Assembly: GCF_003991975.1 (NCBI RefSeq)
Contig: NZ_CP029822.1
Location: 1,922,001-1,986,000 of the forward strand
DNA length: 64,000 nucleotides
Reading direction: 5' to 3'
Source of the DNA: Entomomonas moraniae
Lineage (GTDB): Bacteria > Pseudomonadota > Gammaproteobacteria > Pseudomonadales > Pseudomonadaceae
A program made the translations under genes and the position numbers. The number at the start of each line of letters is the position of its first letter. Position 1 is the first letter of the stretch. A model generated the notes under the pieces. The model saw only the letters and a list, made by a program, of their open reading frames with translations, ran no database searches and was not told the DNA's origin. Of this stretch, positions 54,861 through 64,000 are shown one piece after another.

Positions 54861-54893
54861 AAAAAAGCCCCGATAATAAATTATCAGGGCTTT
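54861..54893 (-). terminator. Terminator of ssrA
   Basis: On the minus strand AAAGCCCTGATAA pairs with TTATCGGGGCTTT (one G-T pair) across a short loop and is followed by T residues, directly after the tmRNA CCA end. Confidence 0.85.
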
Positions 54894-54898
54894 CTATT

Positions 54899-55249
54899 TG
54901 GTGGAGCCGGGGGGATTTGAACCCCCGTCCGCCAGCACTCCGCTATCGGTTCTACATGCTTAGCCTTATCTATTAAATTGACTCATCGCCGCCCGATAGG
55001 CAGGGTGCTTTGAGCTAGCTATATAAAGTTTAATCACGCCGTCTATAGCAAACTTTGTGACGATCCTGTTCTATTTGACAGATGTTTTGGGATTACAGGC
55101 AGCCCCTAACATCTGTTAGCTGACTAAGCAGCTAAAGCGTAGTTGTCTTCGTTTGCAACTATAATTTGTAGCAACTAATTTACGAGGTTTGCTACCAGCT
55201 CGACATGCCCCTCAAGTTTCATCACCAGCGTCGAATCCTAATCGACCCC
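54899..55249 (-). ncRNA. ssrA: Transfer-messenger RNA (tmRNA)
   Basis: A 351-nt one-piece tmRNA that rescues stalled ribosomes with SmpB. The 5' end GGGGTCGATTAGGATTCGACG and the 3' tRNA-like end with the T-arm GGGGGTTCAAATCCCCC and an encoded CCA are evident; the seven-base acceptor stem pairs (with wobbles). The tag frame lies at 55124-55156: a GCA resume codon, then AAC GAA GAC AAC TAC GCT TTA GCT GCT and TAG, giving ANEDNYALAA. P. aeruginosa has ANDDNYALAA from memory. Confidence 0.96.
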
Positions 55250-55275
55250 AAAAGGGAAACTTATTAGGTGGCCGT

Positions 55276-55281
55276 ATTATA
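55276..55281 (-). promoter_or_regulatory. -10 element of ssrA
   Basis: A perfect TATAAT on the minus strand, 27 bases before the mature tmRNA 5' end. The -35 is weak. The leader would be removed by RNase P. Confidence 0.5.
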
Positions 55282-55500
55282 TGTTATTTTAAATAATAAA
55301 TCGATAATATCTTTTATAAAAGACCTCTACCACTTTCGTATTTTACTTCTTAGCATATCTATGCTAAAAATTTAAAACCATTATCTTTACTTTATCTATG
55401 ACTTCAAATAAATTAACCCCCATTTACAATGAAAACTTCATTATAATGATGCCATAATGTTTTCCCCAAACTCCTTTTATTAATAATTTAGACATATTCG

Positions 55501-56847
55501 ATGACGTCTCTCTTCCATAATTTAAAAAATAAGTTAACTTCAACCCATTTATCTACTGTATTGTCAAATATTGGTTGGTTATTATTTGATAGACTGTTTC
55601 GTATGTCTATCAACCTGTTCGTTATCAGTTGGATTATACGATATTTAGGACCTGAACAATTTGGTATATTAAACTATGCTCAAGCCATCATTGCTTTTTT
55701 CTTTGCATTCATTGTATTTGGATTAAATAGTATTACTGTGAAGAATCTAGTAAGTCATCCCAAACAATCAGATGACATCCTTGGTAGTTGTTTTTTAATA
55801 CAATCAACCTTAGCCTCTATATCTTTCTTAGTTTTATTACTTATCGCTACCTTTTTATATCAAGAATACACGCCTCAACTAGTTACAATCATTATTGGCC
55901 TATCAATTTTACTCAAACCCTCTGATACAATACGCTATTATTTTGAAGCCAATATACAATCAAAATATATTGTATGGTCAGAAAACTGCTCATTTATCAT
56001 CTGTAGCTCATTAAAAATCATACTGATGCTCTACCAAGCTTCATTTATCGCAATTGTTTGTGTATTTCTACTAGAAGCCATATTATCATCTATATTTCTT
56101 TTAATTTTTTATACTTATAAAAAACAAAGTATTCTCAAATGGCGATTTAGTTTAACGCAAATAAAACAAGATCTAAAAGACTCTTGGCCTCTTATGTTTG
56201 CCAGTTTTACTATCATTATCTACATGCGTATTGATCAAATAATGCTTGGGCAAATGCTAGATTATAGCGCTGTAGGTATTTATACTGCTGCCATCAGAGT
56301 CAGTGAAATTTTTTACTTATTACCTGTTATAGTTGTAAGCTCCACCAACCCACTACTTATAAGGCTTAGAGAAAGTAATAAAGAACTTTATTATAAAAAA
56401 ATATATCTCATCATGCTTTTCCTTGCATGGATAAGCATTCTTGTCGCGCTGACCATCACATATACCTCACCGTTTATTATCAATATCTTATTTGGATCTC
56501 AGTATACAGAAGCAACAGACATACTGATTATTCATATATGGACAGGTATTTTCGTTAGTATTGGCGTAATAAGTGGACAATGGTTTGTGATAGAAAATTT
56601 ACAGAAGCTTTATATGTATCGATCTGTATTTGGTGCAATAATCAATATCGTGGCAAATATAGTTCTAATTCCTAAGTTAGGGATAAAGGGTGCTGCCATT
56701 GCTACGCTCTTTGCACAAATTTCTGCAACATTTTTATTTGATTTATTTAATGTGCAAACCCGTAGAATTTTTTGGTTAAAACTCAATACTATAAATCCAT
56801 TTTATATTATAAAAAGCTTACAGAAAAATAAGTTATATAAGAATTAA
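55501..56847 (+). CDS. Polysaccharide flippase (Wzx/MATE-like)
   Basis: A 448-residue, very hydrophobic protein with 12-14 membrane helices and an amphipathic start. The N-terminal LLFDRLFRMSINLFVISWII and YLGPEQFGILNYAQAI are typical of the oligosaccharide flippase (RfbX/Wzx) family. The later SWPLMFASFTIIIYMRIDQIMLGQM (residues 230-254) also fits. It would flip lipid-linked oligosaccharide across the inner membrane. No polymerase or sugar-nucleotide genes are here. It overlaps the glycosyltransferase by four bases tail to tail. Composition is AT-rich like many surface-glycan genes. Confidence 0.82.
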   Translation: MTSLFHNLKNKLTSTHLSTVLSNIGWLLFDRLFRMSINLFVISWIIRYLGPEQFGILNYAQAIIAFFFAFIVFGLNSITVKNLVSHPKQSDDILGSCFLIQSTLASISFLVLLLIATFLYQEYTPQLVTIIIGLSILLKPSDTIRYYFEANIQSKYIVWSENCSFIICSSLKIILMLYQASFIAIVCVFLLEAILSSIFLLIFYTYKKQSILKWRFSLTQIKQDLKDSWPLMFASFTIIIYMRIDQIMLGQMLDYSAVGIYTAAIRVSEIFYLLPVIVVSSTNPLLIRLRESNKELYYKKIYLIMLFLAWISILVALTITYTSPFIINILFGSQYTEATDILIIHIWTGIFVSIGVISGQWFVIENLQKLYMYRSVFGAIINIVANIVLIPKLGIKGAAIATLFAQISATFLFDLFNVQTRRIFWLKLNTINPFYIIKSLQKNKLYKN

Positions 56848-57986
56848 CTGGACTCTATCACTCTGGACACTTCATCCACTGTGATATCATTAATATCTAG
56901 TTGATTAATATACATGCGATCGTGACTAATTTCTTGATATACGTTTTTATTTTTGGCAATCTCTGGGTGACAAACAACCTTATAACCTTGATGCAATGAT
57001 TCAGGATAAGGGGTAAATCTTCCAAAGTGACGTCCATTATAAAGAACAATTACTTTACTAACGCCTAATGCTACAGCAAAATGAACTGCGCTGGTTTCAT
57101 TGCTAATGAGGAATTGGCTCTGTAGAATAACCGACATTAGTTCTAACAGTGTTGTTTTACCCACTAAATCAACATAATCATATTTAAAAAATTTCTTAAA
57201 TAATTGTGCTTGTTCAATATCAGAGGGAGCACCACAAATAACTATTTCATAATGATATTTTTGCTTTAAAAAAATAGCAACTTCAGCAAAGTTTTTGGCT
57301 GACCATTTTCGATAAGGACGACTAGCCCCTAAAAATAATACAATAAAATGGCTTGGTAACATCTGATTAAATACTGGGAGTTTTCTTTTATCTATAGACA
57401 TGTGTATTGATAGTGGTTTACCCAATAACTGTTCAAAAAACTGCTGATTACGATAAAACTCAAACATAACCTCTTTTGTATTCAAAAATAGCCTTGTATA
57501 AAAACTATCGGCTTTTTTCTTATCATGAGCAGAAATATTGCTATGATCCCCTTCACAGGTAATCTTTTCATGTGCTGATAAAGATTTAGTAATACTTTCA
57601 GAAATATAATATTCTCGAGAGTACATTGGGTTAAGAACAATATCAAAACCAAATGATGAAAGTTTACGAAGCATCATAAAACGATAGGAATACTTTCTAT
57701 AAAATTTATTTCTATCCAAAAAGATAAAATCGTCTACATACTCACTATCTAGTGCTTCTGCTAATGCTTTCCATACTCCATTACCAATTAAGGTAATCTT
57801 GTAATCTTTATACTGATTAGACACTTTTAGTAAGGGTAAAAAATCTCTAAAAAGAATATAATCTCCAATAGCATCGACCCTAATTATTGCTAGACTTTTT
57901 TCTTTAATATTAGCCTTTCGTATTGCTGCCAAATCAATTATATTTAGCAAAAAACAATGAATGATTCGCTTAATTTTACTAATCAA
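56844..57986 (-). CDS. Glycosyltransferase family 9 protein (heptosyltransferase-like)
   Basis: A 380-residue GT9 enzyme. The N-terminal LAIIRVDAIGDYILFRDFLPLL is the family's start (IR-x-D-x-x-GD), and the C-terminal half has the ADP-sugar-binding region with FIVLFLGASRPYRKWSAKNFAEV (226-248), VGKTTLLELMSVI and SNETSAVHFAVALGVSKVIVLY (295-316). GT9 enzymes add heptose or related sugars to the lipopolysaccharide core. No ATG precedes the conserved start, and the TTG at 57986 has AGAGG six bases upstream, so I use it. The rne terminator lies just upstream. Confidence 0.85.
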   Translation of the reverse strand: MISKIKRIIHCFLLNIIDLAAIRKANIKEKSLAIIRVDAIGDYILFRDFLPLLKVSNQYKDYKITLIGNGVWKALAEALDSEYVDDFIFLDRNKFYRKYSYRFMMLRKLSSFGFDIVLNPMYSREYYISESITKSLSAHEKITCEGDHSNISAHDKKKADSFYTRLFLNTKEVMFEFYRNQQFFEQLLGKPLSIHMSIDKRKLPVFNQMLPSHFIVLFLGASRPYRKWSAKNFAEVAIFLKQKYHYEIVICGAPSDIEQAQLFKKFFKYDYVDLVGKTTLLELMSVILQSQFLISNETSAVHFAVALGVSKVIVLYNGRHFGRFTPYPESLHQGYKVVCHPEIAKNKNVYQEISHDRMYINQLDINDITVDEVSRVIESS

Positions 57987-58013
57987 TTAAAACCTCTGGT
58001 TTTAAGTCTTAAA

Positions 58014-58038
58014 TAAAAAAGGATGCCTAAGCATCCTT
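58014..58038 (-). terminator. Terminator of rne
   Basis: On the minus strand AAGGATGC pairs with GCATCCTT across a four-base loop, followed by a T-rich run. It lies 17 bases after the rne stop. Confidence 0.88.
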
Positions 58039-58054
58039 CTTCTAATGATGAAAA

Positions 58055-60640
58055 TTAATTATCATGTTCTGTTTTAGAGGCTGATTCTAACGGTAACTGT
58101 GAACTTAATTCTTTTTTAGGTTCACTCACCACTTGTACAGGAGCATTGCTTTCTTCTTCGGTCTTCTGGCGACGGCGCATTTCTCTAGGATCGTTAGGTG
58201 CACGTCCAATAGTACGAGCAGGTGGCTCTATAGTTTCTTTCTCTTCAACAACATCATTTACGATATTATTAGCTCTATTAACCTCTTGAGAAGTTTTTTT
58301 GCTAGCCTCTGGCTTCTCTACTATATCTACATCAGGCTTTGGTTCAAAAACAACCTCAGCAACTTTTTCTAATTGAAAAGATACATGAGACTCTTCTACT
58401 GATTTATTTACTACAAGTTCTTTCGATGTACTAACGGACTCAACTACTTTATCCTTTGACTCAGAAAAATCTCTATCAATATCAACTCGTTCTTTTTTAA
58501 TAGCTTCTGGCTCATTCGCTTTAGCAGGTGTTTGGTTAGCTGTTTCCAACAAATCTTGTTGTCCTACCTCTGCAGAGTCAGTAACTTCATTATTATTACG
58601 TGGTTCACGTGGACGGTCATTCCTTGTATTACGACGACGTTGCCCTCGAGTACGACGACGTGGACGCTCATCATTCTCACCGACATTGTTCTCAATACCT
58701 TTAACTAGGTCATCTTGTGTCTCAACAATGTCACTGTCAGTAACTTTATCTTTAACCTTTTCTTCAGTATTACGACGGCGATCAGGACGAGCTTGTGTTT
58801 TACGCTCCTCATCCTTCTCTCTACTATTTTGCTGATTGTCTCTACGGTTATTATTACGTCTGGGCTGATTACGTTGCTCGTTATTACGGCGATTATTATT
58901 ACGCGCTATATTCTCAGTAGATCTTTCTGTTTTAGCAGCCTCTTCTGACTCTTCTTTAACAGAAAATAAGCTAACGAGTGATTTTACGAGTCCTCTTAAA
59001 CCACCTATTTTTTTATCTACCTCTGGAGCTGGTTGCTTAGGAGCAATCGTCTTAACCTTTGCTTCCTGACGAATAAGCGCCTTAGAAGAGTTAGAATGAT
59101 TAGTATCTTCCTCTACTTCTGCGTGCTGAATTTCATAACTTAATTCGTTAAATTGTGCATCTGGGCTATCTGTACGTAATCGTTGAACTTCAAAATTTGG
59201 TGTTTCTAAGTGATCATTTGGAATAATCACAATACGCACTTGGCTTCTTAGTTCTATTTTGGTAATTGCGTTTCTTTTTTCATTGAGCAAGAAAGCTGAT
59301 ACAGGAATTGGCACTTGTGCTCTTACTTCAGCTGTAGATTCTTTTAGTGTTTCTTCCTCAATTAAACGTAAAATAGCCAATGCAATCGACTCAACATCAC
59401 GAATGGTTCCTTGACCATTACAGCGAGGACAAGTAACACCACTGGTTTCACGTAGAGAAGGTCTCAAACGTTGACGTGACATTTCTAATAGACCAAATTT
59501 AGAAATAGAACCCACTTGTATACGCGCTCTGTCTGCTTTTAAAGCTTCCATCACACAGTCTTCTACCGCACGACGATTTTTAGAAGGAGTCATGTCGATA
59601 AAATCAATAACAATAAGACCACCGATATCACGCAAACGGAGTTGGCGTGCAATTTCTTCAGCCGCTTCTAAGTTCGTTTGCAAAGCTGTTTCTTCAATAT
59701 CACTGCCTCGGGTTGAACGAGCTGAGTTAATATCAATAGAAACCAATGCCTCTGTTGGGTCTATAACAATAGAACCGCCTGAAGGTAGACGTACCTCACG
59801 TTGGAATGCTGTCTCAATTTGGCTTTCTATTTGATAGCGATTAAATAAAGGAACTGCATCTTGATACAGTTTAACTTTATGTTTGTATTGCGGGATGACT
59901 TGGCTAATGAAGTTTAAAGCTTCTTCATAAGCATCCACTGTATCAATTAATACTTCACCAATATCTTGGCGTAAATAGTCGCGGATTGTACGAATAATCA
60001 CATTACTTTCTTGATAAATCAAGAAAGGCGCGGGACCACTATCAGCCGCTTCTTTAATCGCTGACCATAATTGCAATAAATAATCTAAATCCCACTGCAA
60101 CTCTTCAATACCACGGCCAAGACCTGCAGTTCTTACTATTAACCCCATATCAGCGGGAGCTTTCAATGCGCTTAATATTTCTTTTAACTCAACGCGTTCA
60201 TCGCCTTCAATACGGCGTGAAATACCGCCCGCACTAGGATTATTAGGCATTAACACCAAATAACGCCCCGCAAGGCTAATAAATGTGGTTAAAGCTGCGC
60301 CTTTATTACCACGCTCTTCTTTTTCTACTTGAACAATAACTTCTTGGCCTTCTTGTATTAAATCTTTAATACTATGGCGACCACTATGGTTCTCTTGTCC
60401 ATTGACAAAATATTCTCGTGAAATTTCTTTAAGCGGTAAAAAACCTTGTCGACCCGAACCAAAGTCAACAAAAGCGGCTTCTAAACTGGGTTGAATTGCG
60501 GCGATACGGCCTTTATAGATATTCGCTTTCTTTTGCTCACGGGCACCAGACTCAATATCTAAATCAAATAAACGTTGCCCATCAACAAGCGCTACACGCA
60601 ACTCTTCAGGCTGAGTTGCATTTATTAGCATTCTTTTCAT
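58055..60640 (-). CDS. rne: Ribonuclease E
   Basis: An 861-residue endoribonuclease, the core of the RNA degradosome. The start [18 protein letters not shown] is universal for RNase E, so I use the ATG at 60640 rather than the longer open frame. The S1 domain is at about 37-120. The catalytic aspartates are Asp303 (SIDINSARS) and Asp346 (IVIDFIDM), and the zinc link is Cys404-Cys407 (CPRCNGQG), all at the numbers known for E. coli. After residue 520 the protein is disordered, with two Arg/Asn-rich RNA-binding stretches (about 590-640 and 670-700). It is shorter than E. coli RNase E (1061) because the scaffold half is reduced. A long leader suggests autoregulation. Confidence 0.96.
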   Translation of the reverse strand: MKRMLINATQPEELRVALVDGQRLFDLDIESGAREQKKANIYKGRIAAIQPSLEAAFVDFGSGRQGFLPLKEISREYFVNGQENHSGRHSIKDLIQEGQEVIVQVEKEERGNKGAALTTFISLAGRYLVLMPNNPSAGGISRRIEGDERVELKEILSALKAPADMGLIVRTAGLGRGIEELQWDLDYLLQLWSAIKEAADSGPAPFLIYQESNVIIRTIRDYLRQDIGEVLIDTVDAYEEALNFISQVIPQYKHKVKLYQDAVPLFNRYQIESQIETAFQREVRLPSGGSIVIDPTEALVSIDINSARSTRGSDIEETALQTNLEAAEEIARQLRLRDIGGLIVIDFIDMTPSKNRRAVEDCVMEALKADRARIQVGSISKFGLLEMSRQRLRPSLRETSGVTCPRCNGQGTIRDVESIALAILRLIEEETLKESTAEVRAQVPIPVSAFLLNEKRNAITKIELRSQVRIVIIPNDHLETPNFEVQRLRTDSPDAQFNELSYEIQHAEVEEDTNHSNSSKALIRQEAKVKTIAPKQPAPEVDKKIGGLRGLVKSLVSLFSVKEESEEAAKTERSTENIARNNNRRNNEQRNQPRRNNNRRDNQQNSREKDEERKTQARPDRRRNTEEKVKDKVTDSDIVETQDDLVKGIENNVGENDERPRRRTRGQRRRNTRNDRPREPRNNNEVTDSAEVGQQDLLETANQTPAKANEPEAIKKERVDIDRDFSESKDKVVESVSTSKELVVNKSVEESHVSFQLEKVAEVVFEPKPDVDIVEKPEASKKTSQEVNRANNIVNDVVEEKETIEPPARTIGRAPNDPREMRRRQKTEEESNAPVQVVSEPKKELSSQLPLESASKTEHDN

Positions 60641-60990
60641 ACTATACCAACTGTTTCCAAGCAAGCAGAAACAACAAAGCACACTCGATACACACGTTCA
60701 GTGTTTGGGGCGCGCCAAAGTGGTATACCACCTTCGTGTCTAGCATAACTAACTGACGAGTTAGTTCGCGACCGCGTCTCCTAGTCTTCTTCATACAAAG
60801 ACATAAAAGGAGGAGGAATTTCTTTATAGTCGGCGGATGCTCTGGCATCTAATAATACTTACATGATACGCTCTGACTACTCAGTACATCTCCACCCAAA
60901 ATGCTTCATGGATAATCGGGTGCCGCGTGTTTATCACTCGCGGGTTATAATTTATTAGGAACGACATACATTGTTGCCCTAACTCTACAT
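60641..60990 (-). promoter_or_regulatory. Long 5' leader of rne, probable autoregulatory region
   Basis: In E. coli the rne mRNA has a leader of about 360 nt that RNase E uses to control its own message. Here the minus strand upstream of rne is less AT-rich than its surroundings and holds several inverted repeats: CTAACTCGTCAGTTAG (60746-60761 region), and AGGTGGTATACCACTT (60717-60732 region). No convincing protein lies here. Exact boundaries and the promoter are not determined. Confidence 0.45.
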
Positions 60991-61727
60991 TTTTTTTAGA
61001 CTTTTTCCAGTTTTTCCTGAGACGGTAGCCTACACCATACATTTTTTTTACTTTTTACTCACTAATCATATTTCTATCCGTCATTGCTTTACTTTACAGG
61101 CAAATCTTATTAGATGTTTTAAATGTAAAAATCAACCTGTAGATCTAATTTTATCAATAGATATTTCTGCAATTGACTTAATGATTATAAATACGCTAGC
61201 AACATTATAAATCTAAGAAGTTCTCATATCGTATATTGAGAGGATTAACTTAACTATCCCTTTATAACCAGTTAAACTCATAATGTTGATAAACCTATAA
61301 ATAGGTGTGCTGAATATAGCAGTTAATACAGACATCTTCAATGAAATAATTGACTGATTCATAACAAAACTTATAATCCATATCAAAGTTTTACTTTTTT
61401 ACAGTTATTTAAAATAAACCACCCATGAAAATACTAAATTATAATTTTCAGATGTACAACGTACAGCAACCAAAACAACCAGTCTATTTGCATGCACTTA
61501 ATTATATTATTAAACATCATCATAGCTCTATGAATAATCTAGACTTTTCGCATCAAAACAGCGCTTATTATGTTATTCTTGCTATACATTGGACATGATT
61601 TCTTATTCTTTACTATAAAAATAAAAAATAATGTATCGATTTATCCCTAGCCTATATACTGCCAAAATAAGTTATTTAGGTTAAAATATGCAACTTTCAT
61701 TTATCCATTACTTGAGACTATCTGACA
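60991..61727. other. AT-rich intergenic region between rne and purL
   Basis: About 740 bases with no open frame that looks coding, no tRNA and no clear terminator. It must hold the promoters of rne and purL. No PurR-like box was recognised. Confidence 0.4.
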
Positions 61728-64000
61728 ATGTTGACTCTGCGTGGTACTCCTGCTCTTTCTTCCTTCCGCCATGAAAAACTAATTAATCAACTGCAAGCCG
61801 CAGTGCCTCAAATTAAAGCAGTGTATGCTGAATATATCCATTTTGTGGATACAACAAATTTAACAAACGAACAACTACAAATATTAAATCGTTTACTTCA
61901 ATATGGCCCCAATACAAAAACGGAAGAGCCTAAAGGAACACTATTCTTAGTTATACCACGTTTTGGCACTATTTCCCCTTGGTCAAGCAAAGCAACAGAT
62001 ATTGCGCATAACTGTGGGCTTCACGATATCACTCGTATTGAACGAGGTATTGCTTACTATATTGAGGGCAATTTATCAAGTACTGAACAACAAGCTGTCA
62101 CAGCACTTATCCATGATCGAATGACCCAGCAAGTCTTAGCGGAAATGGAGCAAGCCAATAAATTATTCAATCATGCTAAACCTCAACCATTAACAACCGT
62201 TGATATTATCGGGCAAGGGCGTATCGCTTTAGAAAAAGCAAATCAACAGTTAGGTCTGGCATTAGCCGCTGATGAAATTGACTATTTACTCAATGCTTTT
62301 ACTGAGCTAAAACGTAATCCTAATGATATAGAGCTGATGATGTTTGCCCAAGCAAACTCTGAACATTGCCGCCATAAAATATTCAATGCCAGTTGGGATA
62401 TTGATGGCGAAGCTCAGCAAAAAAGTTTATTTGGGATGATTAAGAATACCTATGAAATGGGACATAAAGGTGTATTATCAGCTTATAAAGACAACGCATC
62501 TGTTATTGAAGGCTTTACCGCTGGTCGTTTTTACCCTAATCCAGAAACTAAAGCCTACCAAGCTAGCCAAGAACCTGTTCATATTTTAATGAAGGTTGAA
62601 ACTCATAATCACCCAACAGCGATTGCTCCATTCCCGGGTGCAGCAACTGGCTCAGGTGGAGAAATTCGTGACGAAGGCGCAACTGGTCGCGGGGCTAAGC
62701 CTAAAGCTGGCCTAACAGGCTTTACCGTTTCAAACTTAAATATCCCCAACTTTATCCAACCTTGGGAAAAACCTTATGGCAAACCTGAGCGCATAGTAAG
62801 CGCCCTTGATATTATGATCGAAGGACCTCTTGGAGGTGCAGCATTTAATAATGAATTTGGCCGCCCTGCATTAAATGGTTACTTCCGTACTTTTGAACAA
62901 AGCATCAAAACGCCAGAAGGTGAGGAAGTACGTGGCTATCACAAACCTATTATGTTGGCAGGGGGCTTAGGAAATATTCGTGCTGATCACGTACAAAAAG
63001 GTGAAATTAGCGTAGGGGCTAAACTAATAGTATTAGGTGGCCCTGCCATGTTAATTGGTCTAGGCGGTGGTGCGGCCTCATCTATGGCAACAGGCGCAAG
63101 CTCAGCTGATTTAGATTTTGCGTCAGTACAACGAGATAATCCTGAAATGGAACGCCGCTGCCAAGAAGTGATTGATCGTTGCTGGCAATTAGGTGATGCT
63201 AACCCCATTAAATTTATCCATGACGTTGGTGCAGGGGGGCTTTCTAACGCTTTACCTGAACTCATCAATGATGGTGGTCGTGGTGGCCGTTTTGAACTAC
63301 GTAACGTACCTAATGATGAACCCAACATGACACCCCTTGAAATATGGTGTAATGAATCACAAGAACGCTATGTACTTTCTGTCGATGCTAATGATTTCGA
63401 ACAATTTAAAGCCATTTGTGAAAGAGAACGTTGCCCATTTGCCGTTGTAGGCGAAGCAATTGAACAAAAACAACTTACAGTGCACGATAAATACTTCAAC
63501 AACAACCCTGTTGATATGCCTTTACAAGTATTACTAGGCAAACCACCAAAAATGCATCGCACTGCGAAACGCGAGACCATTCAAGGTGATAACTTCACAA
63601 CCGACGGGATTGAGTTAAAAGAAGCAGTTACCCGTGTTTTACACCATCCAACAGTAGCCAGTAAGAGCTTCTTAATTGCTATTGGCGACCGTACCATTAC
63701 TGGTTTAGTAGCACGCGACCAATTCGTTGGCCCTTGGCAAGTACCTGTGGCAGACTGCGCCGTAACAGCGACTAGTTTTGACGTTTATACAGGCGAAGCA
63801 ATGGCAATGGGAGAAAGAACACCAATTGCACTACTCGATGCGCCGGCATCAGGACGCATGGCAGTCGCTGAAAGCATTACCAATATTGCAGCTGCTCGCA
63901 TTGAAAAGATTTCAGATATTAAACTGTCAGCTAACTGGATGGCAGCAGCGGGTCATGCAGGAGAAGATGCTCGCTTATATGATACTGTACAAGCCGTTGG
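61728..64000 (+). CDS. purL: Phosphoribosylformylglycinamidine synthase PurL, 5' part
   Basis: The first 757 codons of the large gammaproteobacterial FGAM synthase (about 1300 residues), cut by the window edge. It converts FGAR and glutamine to FGAM in purine synthesis. The start [18 protein letters not shown] matches Pseudomonas PurL. The N-terminal PurS-like domain is followed by the linker with [15 protein letters not shown], the ATP/substrate motif [22 protein letters not shown] (read in two parts, residues 285-307) and [13 protein letters not shown]. The glutaminase domain lies beyond the window. The frame is open to the last base. Confidence 0.96.
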   Translation, partial: MLTLRGTPALSSFRHEKLINQLQAAVPQIKAVYAEYIHFVDTTNLTNEQLQILNRLLQYGPNTKTEEPKGTLFLVIPRFGTISPWSSKATDIAHNCGLHDITRIERGIAYYIEGNLSSTEQQAVTALIHDRMTQQVLAEMEQANKLFNHAKPQPLTTVDIIGQGRIALEKANQQLGLALAADEIDYLLNAFTELKRNPNDIELMMFAQANSEHCRHKIFNASWDIDGEAQQKSLFGMIKNTYEMGHKGVLSAYKDNASVIEGFTAGRFYPNPETKAYQASQEPVHILMKVETHNHPTAIAPFPGAATGSGGEIRDEGATGRGAKPKAGLTGFTVSNLNIPNFIQPWEKPYGKPERIVSALDIMIEGPLGGAAFNNEFGRPALNGYFRTFEQSIKTPEGEEVRGYHKPIMLAGGLGNIRADHVQKGEISVGAKLIVLGGPAMLIGLGGGAASSMATGASSADLDFASVQRDNPEMERRCQEVIDRCWQLGDANPIKFIHDVGAGGLSNALPELINDGGRGGRFELRNVPNDEPNMTPLEIWCNESQERYVLSVDANDFEQFKAICERERCPFAVVGEAIEQKQLTVHDKYFNNNPVDMPLQVLLGKPPKMHRTAKRETIQGDNFTTDGIELKEAVTRVLHHPTVASKSFLIAIGDRTITGLVARDQFVGPWQVPVADCAVTATSFDVYTGEAMAMGERTPIALLDAPASGRMAVAESITNIAAARIEKISDIKLSANWMAAAGHAGEDARLYDTVQAV

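Noticed and set aside
54899-54975. A tRNA-like sequence (GGTTC T-arm, CCA end) that could be called a tRNA gene
   Set aside because: It is the 3' tRNA-like domain of tmRNA; the matching 5' half and tag frame lie about 270 bases away.
60642-60848. 68-residue minus-strand open frame just upstream of rne, with a basic N-terminus and hydrophobic end
   Set aside because: It lies in the rne leader, overlaps the inverted repeats there and has no recognisable family; composition looks like translated untranslated-region hairpins. A leader peptide cannot be excluded but is unsupported.
62987-63580. Two minus-strand open frames (62987-63328 and 63368-63580)
   Set aside because: They are shadows of purL, whose plus-strand frame runs unbroken to the window edge.

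Overview
The window is chromosomal DNA from a low-GC gammaproteobacterium that looks like a member of the Pseudomonadaceae with a reduced, AT-rich genome; an insect-associated Entomomonas-like lineage would fit, but that name is an inference. The signs are the complete Pseudomonas-type division and cell-wall (dcw) order mraZ-rsmH-ftsL-ftsI-murE-murF-mraY-murD-ftsW-murG-murC-ddlB-ftsQ-ftsA-ftsZ followed by lpxC, dciA and an M23 peptidase, a Pseudomonas-type DUF2388 protein, an azurin, and a tmRNA with the tag ANEDNYALAA. Apart from a 43-base fragment at the left edge and purL running off the right edge, the window is densely coding. No tRNA, rRNA, IS element, prophage or CRISPR array was seen.

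Layout. 0-12.5 kb is an accessory and metabolic stretch: a guanine-deaminase-like enzyme; a TonB receptor closely resembling E. coli PqqU/YncD (PQQ uptake) convergent with a PQQ-dependent membrane glucose dehydrogenase; a GntR repressor divergent from a carboxylate transporter and a lactonase-like amidohydrolase; a DUF7660 protein; the tryptophan permease Mtr; and a solitary allantoinase. 12.5-19.1 kb holds YdcH and HerA-like ATPase genes, malic enzyme, and a queH-LRR pair and a pepA-azurin pair. 19.4-23.2 kb has rnpB, rsmI, an M23 peptidase, dciA and lpxC. 23.3-40.4 kb is the dcw operon, all on the minus strand, with a consensus sigma70 promoter and a four-repeat MraZ operator at its head and a strong terminator after ftsZ. 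40.6-54.8 kb is mixed housekeeping and redox metabolism (DUF2388, NrtR-like Nudix protein, MarC, gamma-glutamyltransferase, Pgi, DinB, stand-alone FMN glutamate-synthase-like protein, nitronate monooxygenase, PLP enzyme, universal stress protein). 54.9-64 kb has ssrA, a flippase/glycosyltransferase pair, rne with a long leader, and purL.

How the genes work together. The minus-strand dcw block covers nearly all of cytoplasmic peptidoglycan precursor synthesis plus the septal machinery; MurE carries the DNPR motif of meso-diaminopimelate-adding enzymes. pqqU and gcd form a plausible scavenge-and-use pair for the cofactor PQQ. rnpB, ssrA and rne supply RNA processing and ribosome rescue.

The most unusual locus is a small SEC-C zinc-motif gene (46175-46414). 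It keeps its ribosome binding site and terminator, but its conserved protein can only be read through three +1 frameshifts. All three fall at TTT-C, where tRNA-Phe could slip from UUU to UUC, and the third returns to the original frame. It is either a curious pseudogene or a multiply frameshifted gene.
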